Source: Mesobacillus subterraneus (GTDB lineage: Bacteria > Bacillota > Bacilli > Bacillales > Cytobacillaceae). From it: DNA of 64,000 nt. The stretch's first letter is position 1. Each line of letters starts with the position of its first letter. The stretch spans positions 248,001-312,000 of the forward strand of contig NZ_JAMBOF010000002.1 of assembly GCF_023715485.1 (NCBI RefSeq). Reading direction: 5' to 3'. This document shows, piece after piece, positions 26,471 to 35,375 of the stretch. Made by a program: the position numbers and the translations under genes. The notes under the pieces are model-generated. The model did no database searches. It saw nothing but the letters and a program-made list of their open reading frames with translations, and was not told the origin of the DNA.

Positions 26471-27664
26471 TTATACGGCCGCACTATCCCACTTCTTCTC
26501 ATCCTGAACGAACAGAATTCCGAGCTCGTGATGATCGCCTTCATACAATGCCCTTTGCACGAATCGTATTTGCCCGTTCGTGTCGAGAACTTCCAACTTA
26601 CAATGTGCCCTGTTGCGGGATAGCGCTTCGTAGAATGTTTTTTCATCATGGACGTTGGTTCCATTCACCTTCGTGACCAGTTCGCCCACCCCAAGAGCCA
26701 TTTTATCTGCTGGAGATTCCGGTAAGATCCCCAGGATCATGACTCCATGGTTCTTTTTTGAAAAATAAAACGGCCGGTTGTCCTCCTGCAGCTTCTGGCT
26801 TAGCGTGAGTGCTTCGCGGCCAATAATCGCAAGTGCCACAGCAGCGATTGACGCAATCGGGAACCAATATCCAGCTCCCGCAACGAGAGTGATGAGAATC
26901 CCAAGACCGATCACGCGGCTGCCAAGCTGCTGGACAGCTTCTTTAGGAAGCATCCCCTGGATCTGTTGGTGCACGCCAACTGCCAATGGAACAAGAATCA
27001 GTGAATATGTATTGTCTCCGATCGAGAATACTGGCCACCATTCGAACGGCATCGTCAGTACGGTGCCAGGCACCAACAGGAATACTGGAACGACCCATAG
27101 ACGCTTTACTTCATGCACACCAACCGTTTGGCCGCGTTTGCTCTTAATGAGCTTTGGCGACGTACCCTTTTTTCCGTTCCGTAAAATAAGGAATCCTTCC
27201 CCGATTGTTAAAAGCGCTAAAAGAATTGCGATTGATGGGTAGATTTTTTCATCAAGATTACTAAATAAGTCTCCTATTAATGGAAGGTTGATGTCTTTTC
27301 CAGCGAGGAAAATCATCGCAAAAAACGCAGCACCTAATGTATACGCAGGTGCCAGCATTCTTACCCTTGTTGTCAGGCTTAATAGCAGCGTGAATGCACC
27401 AACTAAAATAATCGCTGCAAATGGAATCGGAATCCCTGCCGCTACAGTAACAATCGAAATCATGAGGCCAACCAGAAATCCTATTGGAAACAGCTGCCTG
27501 AGTTCAAAAAAAGCATCCTCTGCCCTGACAGTGAAGTTTTTCCGTTCCCGCTTAACCCGCGATACACCAAGAATCGCGGACAAAATTATAGAATAATAGA
27601 ACACAGGGTGAAGCAGAAGCCTGCCCGTCCCTTTTAGAAGTTCAATGAACCAATCCTGTGCCAC
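26471..27664 (-). CDS. minJ: MinJ-like polytopic PDZ protein (division-site topology)
   Basis: A 397-residue protein with about eight helices over residues 1-290 and a C-terminal PDZ domain (about 295-385, GVMILGILPESPADKMALGVGELVTKVNG). The length, topology and position next to ctpB and ftsXE match B. subtilis MinJ (YvjD), which links DivIVA to MinD and is needed for swarming. The start is a GTG at 27664 with AGGGG abutting it, so the exact start is uncertain. In B. subtilis swrA lies between minJ and ctpB; here that gap holds tandem repeats only. Confidence 0.85.
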   Translation of the reverse strand: MAQDWFIELLKGTGRLLLHPVFYYSIILSAILGVSRVKRERKNFTVRAEDAFFELRQLFPIGFLVGLMISIVTVAAGIPIPFAAIILVGAFTLLLSLTTRVRMLAPAYTLGAAFFAMIFLAGKDINLPLIGDLFSNLDEKIYPSIAILLALLTIGEGFLILRNGKKGTSPKLIKSKRGQTVGVHEVKRLWVVPVFLLVPGTVLTMPFEWWPVFSIGDNTYSLILVPLAVGVHQQIQGMLPKEAVQQLGSRVIGLGILITLVAGAGYWFPIASIAAVALAIIGREALTLSQKLQEDNRPFYFSKKNHGVMILGILPESPADKMALGVGELVTKVNGTNVHDEKTFYEALSRNRAHCKLEVLDTNGQIRFVQRALYEGDHHELGILFVQDEKKWDSAAV

Positions 27665-27910
27665 CCCTATGTCACCAGCCTTTAATTAATTATTGATTTT
27701 AGTATGATATTAAGCTTATTCTATCAAATCTGATGGTTAAAACCTATCAATAGTTTAGGAATCGTGATGGGATTTTTTGCAAACATGAATATAATAGCAG
27801 CAATAGTTTGAAAATCTACTTAGTAAGGAATGAATTAAGGAATAATCCACCTCCAGGGTTCTTCCCATGAACTTTTCAGTAAAAGATATGATGCATAACA
27901 CTAAGAAATG

Positions 27911-28040
27911 AGCGATCATCATCACGGCATGATGCATGATAACAATAAATAAGCGATCATTACAACGGAATGATGCATGATAACAATAAATAAGCGATCA
28001 TTACAACGGAATGATGCATGATAACAATAAATGAGCGATC
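27911..28040 (+). repeat. 41-bp tandem repeat (3 units plus partial)
   Basis: AGCGATCAT begins at 27911, 27952, 27993 and 28034, an exact 41-base period. The second and third units are identical; the first differs slightly. Each unit contains GGAATGATGCATGATAAC. It runs directly into array D. Confidence 0.9.
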
Positions 28041-28195
28041 ATTACTACAAAACCTACACCAATATCTACGAAAATTGCACTAATCTCTACGAACATCACC
28101 AAAATCTCTACGAAATCTACACTAATCTCTACGAAAATCAGCATAATCTCTACGATTTCAACCATAATCTCTACTTTTTCCAAATCACTACCAAA
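28040..28195 (-). repeat. 21-bp-period tandem array D (variant core GTAGAGATT, 6-7 units)
   Basis: On the plus strand AATCTCTAC begins at 28082, 28103, 28124, 28145 and 28166, with divergent units at 28061 and 28040, all 21 bases apart. On the minus strand this is TTCGTAGAGATT, one base different from the core of arrays A-C. The end at 28166-28181 reads GGAAAAAGTAGAGATTA on the minus strand, the same boundary as the other arrays. One AATCACTAC (the A-C type core) follows at 28183, four bases out of phase. The 27665-28257 gap otherwise holds only the 41-bp repeat. Confidence 0.9.
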
Positions 28196-28257
28196 AAACT
28201 TGTTAGCTACCAATAAAAAACGCTGCACCTCAATCGAAGTGCAGCGTAAAATGAATC

Positions 28258-29709
28258 TTATTTTGCCATCAGTCTCAATGCTGTCTGAAGCTGGATATCG
28301 TTTTCTTCTTGTTTCATCGCTTCTCTTGCCGCATCTTCCAGAGCGGTAGCTGTTTTGGCGTCAATGATGCCCGTAACGTTCCTTCCATTCTTTCGCTGGA
28401 ACGCTTTGACAGCAATTTCTGTGCGATTACTGAAATAGCCATCCGTACGTCCAGGTTCAAAACCAAGTCCCACCAAGATTTCCTGCGCATTTTTTACCTG
28501 CTCGTTATTCATGTCCAGCTTAAGCGGCTTATCGATCTGGATAGGATGAGTATCATACAGCGCCGGCTGGCTTACTTCTACTGTTGGTTCGATTCCCTTT
28601 TTATGAATCCAGTTCCCGTCAGGTGTGAGCCACTTGAACAAAGTCAGCTTGATATTGCTGCCATCGCCCATCGGCACGGCCTGCTGGACTGTACCCTTGC
28701 CGAATGTTTTCTCACCAATTACCGGGTAGCCGCCGGCTTCCTTTAGCGCCCCTGCTAAAATTTCCGAAGCCGAAGCACTCCCTTTATCCGTCAGCACGCC
28801 AACCGGGTAATCCTTCACTTTTTCCAGGTTAGAAAAATAACGTGTCTTTTCTCCATCCCGCTCTTCAATTTGGTAGAGCGGCTTCTCCTTGGAAATCAAT
28901 TCACGTAAAATTTCTTCGACGCTAGAGAGCAGTCCGCCAGGATTTCCGCGCACATCAATCAATAGCGAATCCATCCCATCTTTTTCAAGAGCCTTAAGTT
29001 CTTTATTGAATTCCTTTGATGTATCCTCTGAGAACGAGGTGATTTCCAAATAGCCAACCTTTTCGCCATTAACCTTCTTCATATCCGCATGGACCGTAAT
29101 CTGCGGAATCTCATCTCGGATCACTTTTACATTTAAAGGCTCCTTCAAGCCTTTCCTCTCGATCTCCAGCACGACAGCTGTTCCCTTTTTACCACGGATT
29201 TTCAATGTGGCCTCGTAAAGGTCCAAACCCTCGATACTTTCCCCGTCCACCTTCACAATTTGATCATTCGGCTTCAAGCCTGCTTTTTCCGCCGGCGAAT
29301 CCTTGAACGGTGAAACAATCACAATCTTTCCATCAACCGAACTGACTTCAGCTCCAATTCCTTCGAAAGAAGACTCCAGAGTGTCATTGAATTGCTTAGC
29401 CGTTTCCTTGTCCATATAGACGGAATACGGATCCTTCAAGGTTGAAAGCATTCCCTGGATCGCACCTTCAACAAGCTTATTTTCTTCAACTTTTTCAACA
29501 TAACTGTTAAAAATCAAGCTGTAAGCCTGTTCAACTTTTTCAAGACTTTCAGGATTATTCGACTCCGCCTGTGCATTTTGCTGCTGAGGCACAATCTGCC
29601 GTTCCAAAATGCCCGCTTTGCTTTCGTACCATTGCATTCCGGCGTATGTACTCCCCGCTCCTGTGAGCAGAGAACCCGCCATCAAAAAGGCAACCCACTT
29701 CCGTTCCAT
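28258..29709 (-). CDS. ctpB: Carboxyl-terminal processing protease CtpB (S41)
   Basis: About 483 residues. An N-terminal membrane anchor is followed by a PDZ domain (about 95-180, IVIVSPFKDSPAEKAGLKPND), an S41 peptidase domain with catalytic Ser in GSASASEILAGAL and Lys in TFGKGTVQQ, and a C-terminal peptidoglycan-binding domain (VGLGFEPGRTDGYFSNRTEIAVKAFQ). CtpB is known to process the SpoIVFA regulator during sporulation in B. subtilis. The ATG at 29709 is seven bases after AGGAG; the ATG at 29715 is too near. Gene order with minJ and ftsX supports the symbol. Confidence 0.92.
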   Translation of the reverse strand: MERKWVAFLMAGSLLTGAGSTYAGMQWYESKAGILERQIVPQQQNAQAESNNPESLEKVEQAYSLIFNSYVEKVEENKLVEGAIQGMLSTLKDPYSVYMDKETAKQFNDTLESSFEGIGAEVSSVDGKIVIVSPFKDSPAEKAGLKPNDQIVKVDGESIEGLDLYEATLKIRGKKGTAVVLEIERKGLKEPLNVKVIRDEIPQITVHADMKKVNGEKVGYLEITSFSEDTSKEFNKELKALEKDGMDSLLIDVRGNPGGLLSSVEEILRELISKEKPLYQIEERDGEKTRYFSNLEKVKDYPVGVLTDKGSASASEILAGALKEAGGYPVIGEKTFGKGTVQQAVPMGDGSNIKLTLFKWLTPDGNWIHKKGIEPTVEVSQPALYDTHPIQIDKPLKLDMNNEQVKNAQEILVGLGFEPGRTDGYFSNRTEIAVKAFQRKNGRNVTGIIDAKTATALEDAAREAMKQEENDIQLQTALRLMAK

Positions 29710-29872
29710 TGCCATGCTCCTCCCCGTTTACCGCAAAATCTGCTCCTCTGCCGTAAAAAATTTCTATGATTCCAATTATATGACGAACAGGGACAGGGTA
29801 TGAAGGATTAATTTTAGAGCGGACTTCCAGATGGTTATAATTTACAAGTTTCTAAGACTTTTAATCGGGAAA

Positions 29873-29902
29873 ATAAAAAAGGAAGAGACCGATGTCTCTT
29901 CC
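29873..29902 (-). terminator. Terminator of the M23 peptidase gene
   Basis: Minus-strand GGAAGAGAC-ATCG-GTCTCTTCC hairpin followed by six T. Confidence 0.9.
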
Positions 29903-29914
29903 TGACGATTTTAC

Positions 29915-31234
29915 TTAAAAGTATGGCATTGGATTAACTGCATTAGATTTAGAAGCATTCCAAGAACCTTTATGCAATTCGAAATGCAAGTGCTGGCCGT
30001 AAGACTGACCAGTGTTACCCATCGTTCCAATTCTCTGGCCTCTAGATACAACTTGTCCATTGCTTACCATACGGTTGCTCATATGGGCATAAACAGTTGT
30101 ATATGTTTGCCCATTAATGGAGTGTGCAATAAAGATTGCATTTCCATAGCTGGACGAATAGTAGGAACGGATTACGACACCATCTGTTGCAGCAAAGATT
30201 GGTACATTACCAGCTTTATTGGCAATGTCAATACCAGCATGGAAAGTTCCCCAGCGCTGTCCAATGCCCGAAGTTAAACGGCCGCTTGCTGGCATTTGCA
30301 GGATACCGCTTGAGGCAGGAGGCGCTGCTTCAACTGGATCAGGTGTTGAAACTGCTGATCCACCTCCGCTTGTCTTTGCCTTAGCTGCTGCTGCAGCTCT
30401 CTGTCTTGCAAGTTCTGCTTGTCTAGCTCGCTCAGCTGCAACGGCTGCCTGGCGCTTCTTTTCTAGCGCGATAGCCTGCTGCAACGCAGCTTCCTGTGCA
30501 GCAATGATGTCTGCTGCTTCTGCCATCTCCATTGATTCCGCATGCATTTGTTCTTCTTCATGCTTAAGCGTGCTCATCAATTTATTCTTTTCTTTGATTT
30601 GTCCATTTAGCTTAACTTTCAGTCCCTCTAATTCCTTTTTCATTCCCTGAAGACTAGCAAGCTTTGTTTCTACCTGATTTTGTTTCGTTTCAAGCTCTTC
30701 TTTATCTATCTTATGCTGCTGCAGAATGTCCTTATCTGCTTGTACGATTGTTGTAACTGCATTTACACGGTCAACAAAATCGCTGAAGCTCTGCGCTCCA
30801 AGAAGTACATCAAGATAGTTCACAGTTCCACCGTTCTCCTGGAAGGAACGAGCTTTGTTCTTAAGCAATTCATTTCGCTTGTCGATGCGTTTGACCAATA
30901 CTTCAATTTCCACTTTTAGCTTTTCGATTTCAGCAGTTGTCTGCGTAATTTCAGCGTTCTTCTCTGCTATTTTCTTTTCGGCATCTTCCACAGCCAAATC
31001 TAGTCTTTTGATTTGGTCATTCACGTTTTGCTGCTCAGTCTGAAGCTCGCCAATTTTTGATTTCTTAACATTTATTTCAGCATTAATGCCCGAACGTTGA
31101 TTTTGAAGTTCTTTTTTCTGTTTTTGCATTTCCGAAATGCTTGTTGCTGATGCATGTTCCACTGTTAACGGGCTTAATAAAGAACCCAGGCTTAAAGTAC
31201 TGACTACTGCTAGTGAGAGTATCTGTTTTTTCAC
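29915..31234 (-). CDS. EnvC-like coiled-coil M23 family peptidase
   Basis: A 439-residue exported protein. A signal peptide (KKQILSLAVVSTLSLGSLL) is followed by long coiled coils (about 30-265), an Ala/Arg-rich linker and a LytM/M23 domain (about 320-435). The zinc motifs look complete: TFHAGIDIA (HxxxD) and GQHLHFEL (HxH). It lies directly upstream of ftsX on the same strand. In B. subtilis FtsEX activates the coiled-coil hydrolase CwlO; in E. coli it acts through EnvC. Position and architecture suggest this is the FtsEX partner here. The start is a GTG with GAGGGG ten bases upstream. Confidence 0.88.
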   Translation of the reverse strand: MKKQILSLAVVSTLSLGSLLSPLTVEHASATSISEMQKQKKELQNQRSGINAEINVKKSKIGELQTEQQNVNDQIKRLDLAVEDAEKKIAEKNAEITQTTAEIEKLKVEIEVLVKRIDKRNELLKNKARSFQENGGTVNYLDVLLGAQSFSDFVDRVNAVTTIVQADKDILQQHKIDKEELETKQNQVETKLASLQGMKKELEGLKVKLNGQIKEKNKLMSTLKHEEEQMHAESMEMAEAADIIAAQEAALQQAIALEKKRQAAVAAERARQAELARQRAAAAAKAKTSGGGSAVSTPDPVEAAPPASSGILQMPASGRLTSGIGQRWGTFHAGIDIANKAGNVPIFAATDGVVIRSYYSSSYGNAIFIAHSINGQTYTTVYAHMSNRMVSNGQVVSRGQRIGTMGNTGQSYGQHLHFELHKGSWNASKSNAVNPMPYF

Positions 31235-31351
31235 TAGGATTATACCCCTCTCATACTTATGATAGTTTCGTAACTTTGTCTTTCTATCTATCGTCTATTG
31301 ATTATGTAGTGTTTAGGGAAAGTTTCCAGGAAAATTCCGGAAACTCACCTT

Positions 31352-32245
31352 TTACACCCTTAAAAACTTGCGGACTGACATGAGACTTCCCCAGATTCCA
31401 ATTGCAGCTCCCATAATGATCAGGATTGCTGACAGCTGGTAAACAAACGGGTTAAATTCAAGTAATTTGATAAAATGATCTTTCAGCTTTTCATTCAAGA
31501 AGTCATAAGCATAAAAATATGCTGCAGATACTATGCCAATCGGTATCATGGCACCAAGAATTCCTAACCAGAGGCCTTCCAGGAAAAACGGCCATCTGAT
31601 GAATCCATTTGTAGCCCCAACGAGCCTCATGATTTCAATTTCCCGTTTACGGGCCATAATCGTGATTTTTATTGTGTTGGAAATCAGGAACATCGCTGTA
31701 AAAAGCAGCCCGACAATCAACACTAAACCGACATTCCGGCTGACTTTTATAAAGCTGAAAAGCTGTTCTACCTTGCCTTGCCCATACTTTACAGTAGCGA
31801 CATATTCCATTTTCTCTATCTGTTTGGCAACTTTCATTGTATCAGTAGGATTTTTCGTCTTTATGACGAAGACATCATTTAAAGGATTATCTTGTTCAAA
31901 CAGCTGAAAAGCTTCCCCTTCGTCCCCAAGGCTTTCTATTAAACTTTCAAGTTCTTTTTCCTTTGGAGAATAGGTTACACTTTTAATCCCAGCAACCTGG
32001 TTAATACGCTGTTCCAATATCTCTTTATCTTTGTCGTTCGCTGCCACATCCACATGCACTCGGATTTCTACATCTTCCTCAATCGTGGTTGCGACTTTAT
32101 TAAGATTCATCATAATGACGAAAAAGACACCGACCAAAAGCAAAGTAACAGTTACGGCACTTACGGAGGCAAAAGTCATCCAGCCGTTCCTGCCTAAACT
32201 CTTGAAGCTCTCTCGGACATGGCGGCGAAATGTTCTAGCTTTCAT
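31352..32245 (-). CDS. ftsX: FtsX, permease-like cell-wall hydrolase regulator
   Basis: A 297-residue membrane protein with the FtsX layout: one helix near residue 25-45 (FASVSAVTVTLLLVGVFFVIMM), a large extracellular domain, then three helices towards the C-terminus. ATG 32245 follows AAAGGTGA by seven bases and lies inside the end of ftsE (overlap 11 bases). The complex transmits ATP hydrolysis across the membrane to a peptidoglycan hydrolase, most likely the adjacent M23 protein. Confidence 0.95.
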   Translation of the reverse strand: MKARTFRRHVRESFKSLGRNGWMTFASVSAVTVTLLLVGVFFVIMMNLNKVATTIEEDVEIRVHVDVAANDKDKEILEQRINQVAGIKSVTYSPKEKELESLIESLGDEGEAFQLFEQDNPLNDVFVIKTKNPTDTMKVAKQIEKMEYVATVKYGQGKVEQLFSFIKVSRNVGLVLIVGLLFTAMFLISNTIKITIMARKREIEIMRLVGATNGFIRWPFFLEGLWLGILGAMIPIGIVSAAYFYAYDFLNEKLKDHFIKLLEFNPFVYQLSAILIIMGAAIGIWGSLMSVRKFLRV

Positions 32246-32921
32246 ATCCGTATTCACCTTTCATATCATCACGCGCAATCCTGCCATTTTCAATCGCAAT
32301 GACGCGATGCTGGATTGTGTTGACGATTTCTTTATTATGGGTGGCCATGACAATCGTGGTTCCCCTCAAATTAATCTCTTCAAAAATCTTCATGATTTCC
32401 CATGATGTATCCGGGTCAAGGTTTCCTGTCGGCTCATCGGCAATCACCACTTTAGGTGCGTTCACTATTGAACGAGCGATGGCAACACGCTGCTGTTCTC
32501 CGCCTGACAGTTCAGTCGGAAGAGATCTTGCTTTATGTTTTAGGCCCACAAGCTCCAAAGTTTCCAGTACACGCTTTTTGATATATTGTGGCTGTTCTTC
32601 TATAACTTCCATCGCAAACGCGACATTTTCATAGACTGAGAGAGTCGGCAGCAATTTGAAGTCCTGGAACACGACACCGATATTTCGTCGCAGCAAAGGG
32701 ACTTTGCTATCCTTCAGCTTTGCCAGGTTTACACCATTAATAATGATCGAACCTTTAGTAGGCTTTACTTCTCGGTACATCATCTTTATAAAAGTAGATT
32801 TTCCAGCGCCGCTGGGCCCTACTACGTATAAAAATTCACCTGCATCTATATGAACATTTATCCCATTAGCGGCAGTTATGCCGTTCCGGTACGTTTTATA
32901 AACATCTTGCATATCTATCAT
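32235..32921 (-). CDS. ftsE: FtsE, ATP-binding subunit of FtsEX
   Basis: A 228-residue ABC ATPase. Walker A GPSGAGKST, Q-loop VFQDFKLLP, signature LSGGEQQRVAIARS, Walker B VVIADEPTGNLD and switch His in MATHN are all present. AAGGTGAT precedes the ATG. It is coupled to ftsX by an 11-base overlap. Confidence 0.97.
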   Translation of the reverse strand: MIDMQDVYKTYRNGITAANGINVHIDAGEFLYVVGPSGAGKSTFIKMMYREVKPTKGSIIINGVNLAKLKDSKVPLLRRNIGVVFQDFKLLPTLSVYENVAFAMEVIEEQPQYIKKRVLETLELVGLKHKARSLPTELSGGEQQRVAIARSIVNAPKVVIADEPTGNLDPDTSWEIMKIFEEINLRGTTIVMATHNKEIVNTIQHRVIAIENGRIARDDMKGEYGYES

Positions 32922-33322
32922 TTCTGTATCACCTTAGAAAGTTAGTCTTATCACTCGGCTAAACTTCGACAATTTGCAACAAACCTATTATAGCATCTCT
33001 ATCTAGTAAAAAAACCTATTTAATTATTACAGTTTCTTTTCAAATTAGTATTTTATATCCATTTACTTCCTCTAATGCTAAACAAATCTATTATTTTTAC
33101 CATATTTTAGACTACCCATTTAGCCAGTTACCTTTATAATTTTATCTTTAATAGCATTTTAAAATAGGTTAAATCTTCAGTTTCATTTCAGTTTTGTAAC
33201 GAAGGTTTGACAAATTATGTATGAACAAAATGTGAAGCTTGCTGAATTGCTCAATAATTTGGCGATTTTACAAAAATGCATAAAGGCAGCATTATACCTA
33301 TTATACAATTGGAAATAGGCAT
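32922..33322. other. AT-rich intergenic region upstream of ftsE
   Basis: About 400 AT-rich bases between ftsE and the cccB terminator. It should contain the ftsE promoter. I found no convincing -35/-10 pair, small gene or RNA structure. Confidence 0.4.
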
Positions 33323-33354
33323 AAAAAAAACGCCCTGATCATTTTTCAGGACGT
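33323..33354 (-). terminator. Terminator of cccB
   Basis: Minus-strand ACGTCCTGA-N7-TCAGGGCGT hairpin followed by eight T. Confidence 0.92.
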
Positions 33355-33368
33355 TTCCTTATTAAAGC

Positions 33369-33683
33369 TTATTTTTTGTTTGCAAGCCATTCAGCGACTG
33401 CGGATGCATCGTCGCCCTCTAACAGTTTCGCAGGCATTGAACCCTGGCCTTTGGCAATGATCCCTTCGATGTCTTCCTGAGATAGACGAGATCCAACATC
33501 GCTTAACTTAGGTCCTACACCGCCTTCAAGATTTCCGCCATGGCAGCTTGAGCATTTCTGGTTAAAAAGTTTTTCTGGATCAGCACCAGCTTTGTCGCCG
33601 CCAGCTTCATCGCCGCCGCCGCCGCAAGCTGCCAGTGCTATGGAGGTTCCCATTAATAAAGCCAATAATTTTTTCTTCAACAT
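33369..33683 (-). CDS. cccB: Cytochrome c551 lipoprotein
   Basis: A 104-residue monohaem cytochrome. The lipobox is LAAC at residues 17-20, so the mature protein is lipid-anchored on the outer face. The haem site is CSSCHGG, with a likely axial Met in GSMPAKLL. Acidic Gly-rich linker residues separate anchor and haem domain. It matches B. subtilis CccB in size and position between ftsE and yvjA. It passes electrons from the bc complex to terminal oxidases. Confidence 0.93.
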   Translation of the reverse strand: MLKKKLLALLMGTSIALAACGGGGDEAGGDKAGADPEKLFNQKCSSCHGGNLEGGVGPKLSDVGSRLSQEDIEGIIAKGQGSMPAKLLEGDDASAVAEWLANKK

Positions 33684-33730
33684 AACTCCCCCTAAGAAAA
33701 TTTTGCATACACGACTATTTTATACCAAAT

Positions 33731-34594
33731 TTAACTCCTTTTAAAACCCTCACCCAATACCTCTGAAGCATCCATAACGATGACAAACGCAGCAGGGTCA
33801 ATGGATTGGACCAATTGTTTCAATTTTGTGAACTCCGTCTGGTCCACGACACACATGATAATTGGCCGTTCTTGGTCGGTATAGCCGCCGTATGCTGATA
33901 GTTTTGTCACTCCACGGTCAATTTTATTCAAAATTGCTTCTCGAACTTCTTCCTGACGGTTGGTAATGACCATAGCCATCTTGGAACGCCCGATCCCGAC
34001 TTGCACAAGGTCAATCGTTTTACTTGTTACATAAAGGCCGATCAATGCATAAAGACCTCTCTCAATATCGAATACAATAGCCGCTGACAGTACAATGAGA
34101 CCGTCAATCATCGCTACACAGGTTCCAAGTGAAAGTCCAGTGTATTTATGGATGATTTGTGCCGCTAGATCTGTACCGCCAGTTGACGCATTTCCCCTGA
34201 AGACAATTCCGAGTCCCAGACCAACACCGATACCGCCAAACAGTGATCCCAGCAAGGGATCCAATGTCCAGGGTTTAATATCATTTGTTAAGAAAACAAC
34301 AAATGGAAGGAAAATGGTCCCTGCGAGAGTTTTATACCCATATTGCCTTCCCAGTAAAACAACCCCTGCAATAAACAATGGAATATTGAATGCCCACTGA
34401 ACATACGCAGGTTCCCAACCAATCGTAGCATCCAGTATCGTACTGATTCCGCTCACTCCCCCGGAAGCAACCCGGTTAGGAAGCAGGAACACATTGAATG
34501 AAATTGCTACAATACCCGATCCAATCAATACATATAAATACTCAATCAACTTTTCTAAAGTTGGATTTGTTGTCTGATTACGCCTCTTCCTCAA
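33731..34594 (-). CDS. yvjA: YitT family membrane protein YvjA (DUF2179)
   Basis: A 287-residue protein with five or six helices and a C-terminal soluble DUF2179 domain (about 210-285, VITNRQEEVREAILNKIDRGVTKLSAYGGYT). The start is a TTG at 34594 with AGGGGAT upstream. The order cccB-yvjA-prfB is the B. subtilis one, but here about 4.8 kb of accessory genes separates yvjA from prfB. The function of the family is unclear. Confidence 0.88.
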   Translation of the reverse strand: MRKRRNQTTNPTLEKLIEYLYVLIGSGIVAISFNVFLLPNRVASGGVSGISTILDATIGWEPAYVQWAFNIPLFIAGVVLLGRQYGYKTLAGTIFLPFVVFLTNDIKPWTLDPLLGSLFGGIGVGLGLGIVFRGNASTGGTDLAAQIIHKYTGLSLGTCVAMIDGLIVLSAAIVFDIERGLYALIGLYVTSKTIDLVQVGIGRSKMAMVITNRQEEVREAILNKIDRGVTKLSAYGGYTDQERPIIMCVVDQTEFTKLKQLVQSIDPAAFVIVMDASEVLGEGFKRS

Positions 34595-34769
34595 CTTACT
34601 ATCCCCTTTTTTATTATTACCAAGTGCAGACGACTGCCCTTTTTGAAATGATTCACCTAACCCTCAGCAGGCGTGGTAAAACCCCTGTTGTTAGCTAGAC
34701 GAACCATTTGCCGTCAGTGAGTATAGCATGTGTCGAATTTTCTGTAAACGCTAACGATGTACCGCATTA

Positions 34770-34805
34770 AAGGAGCATGGGGACGGTTCTCGTGCTTACT
34801 TTTTT
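34770..34805 (+). repeat. REP-like hairpin element
   Basis: AGCATGGGGA-CGG-TTCTCGTGCT forms a ten-pair stem with G-T wobbles, followed by TACTTTTTT. I recall the motif GGGGACGGTTCTCGTGCT as a dispersed repeat in Bacillaceae and related genomes. The rest of the 34595-35048 gap has only the arsR promoter region. Confidence 0.45.
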
Positions 34806-34997
34806 GTTCCTGCAAATCCCCCTAAATACTGCCTTCATGAATGATTGAAGACACATCTTCGGATTGCTTTTATGGTGACCTAACCAATTAAGATATATAG
34901 AAACAACTTGTTTCAAATTGAATTGCAAGAAAAAGCTGTCTGTTTTTATATGAGTTTGTGAAATTATGAACAATTTTTGACGTTTACTTAAATACCC

Positions 34998-35031
34998 TTA
35001 CCCCTAGTCGTACTTTGTGATATATTTCACG
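34998..35031 (+). promoter_or_regulatory. Promoter and operator of the arsR-CoADR unit
   Basis: Weak -35 TTACCC (34998-35003), 17-base spacer, -10 TATATT (35021-35026). The dyad TGTGA-N6-TCACG (35016-35031) covers the -10 box. The position suits repression by the ArsR protein encoded immediately downstream; the sequence also resembles an Fnr/Crp-type box. Confidence 0.5.
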
Positions 35032-35048
35032 TATAAGGAGGCGATCAC

Positions 35049-35351
35049 ATGATTAGTCTTTCCTGCAACTCGGATGTTTACGAAAAGTCGTCCGAATTGC
35101 TAAAAGCAATCGCCCATCCAGTCCGCCTGCAGATTATTGACAGGCTCAGGGATGGCAGCTGCAATGTCACTTCCCTTTACAAGGGACTTAAGCTTCCGCA
35201 ATCAACCGTATCCCAGCATCTTGCCAGACTGAAAAGTGCGGGAGTGATTAGCGGAATTCGCAATGGCAATGAAGTGACTTACAATTTAGCAAATGATGAA
35301 ATAAAAAACGTTTTTCTCCTTTTAATCAAATCGCAAAATTCGAATATATAA
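35049..35351 (+). CDS. ArsR/SmtB family repressor, possibly persulfide-responsive
   Basis: A 100-residue winged-helix regulator (ELLKAIAHPVRLQIIDRL, then LKLPQSTVSQHLARLKSAGVI). It has only two Cys, C6 near the N-terminus and C38 in DGSCNVTS; it lacks the CxC arsenic or metal motif. A two-Cys ArsR next to a persulfide-handling gene recalls SqrR/BigR-type sulfur sensors, so a dithiol switch is plausible but inferred. AAGGAGG precedes the ATG. It is 24 bases upstream of the reductase gene. Confidence 0.85.
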   Translation: MISLSCNSDVYEKSSELLKAIAHPVRLQIIDRLRDGSCNVTSLYKGLKLPQSTVSQHLARLKSAGVISGIRNGNEVTYNLANDEIKNVFLLLIKSQNSNI

Positions 35352-35375
35352 ATTCTCAGAAAGAGGGTAATCAAT

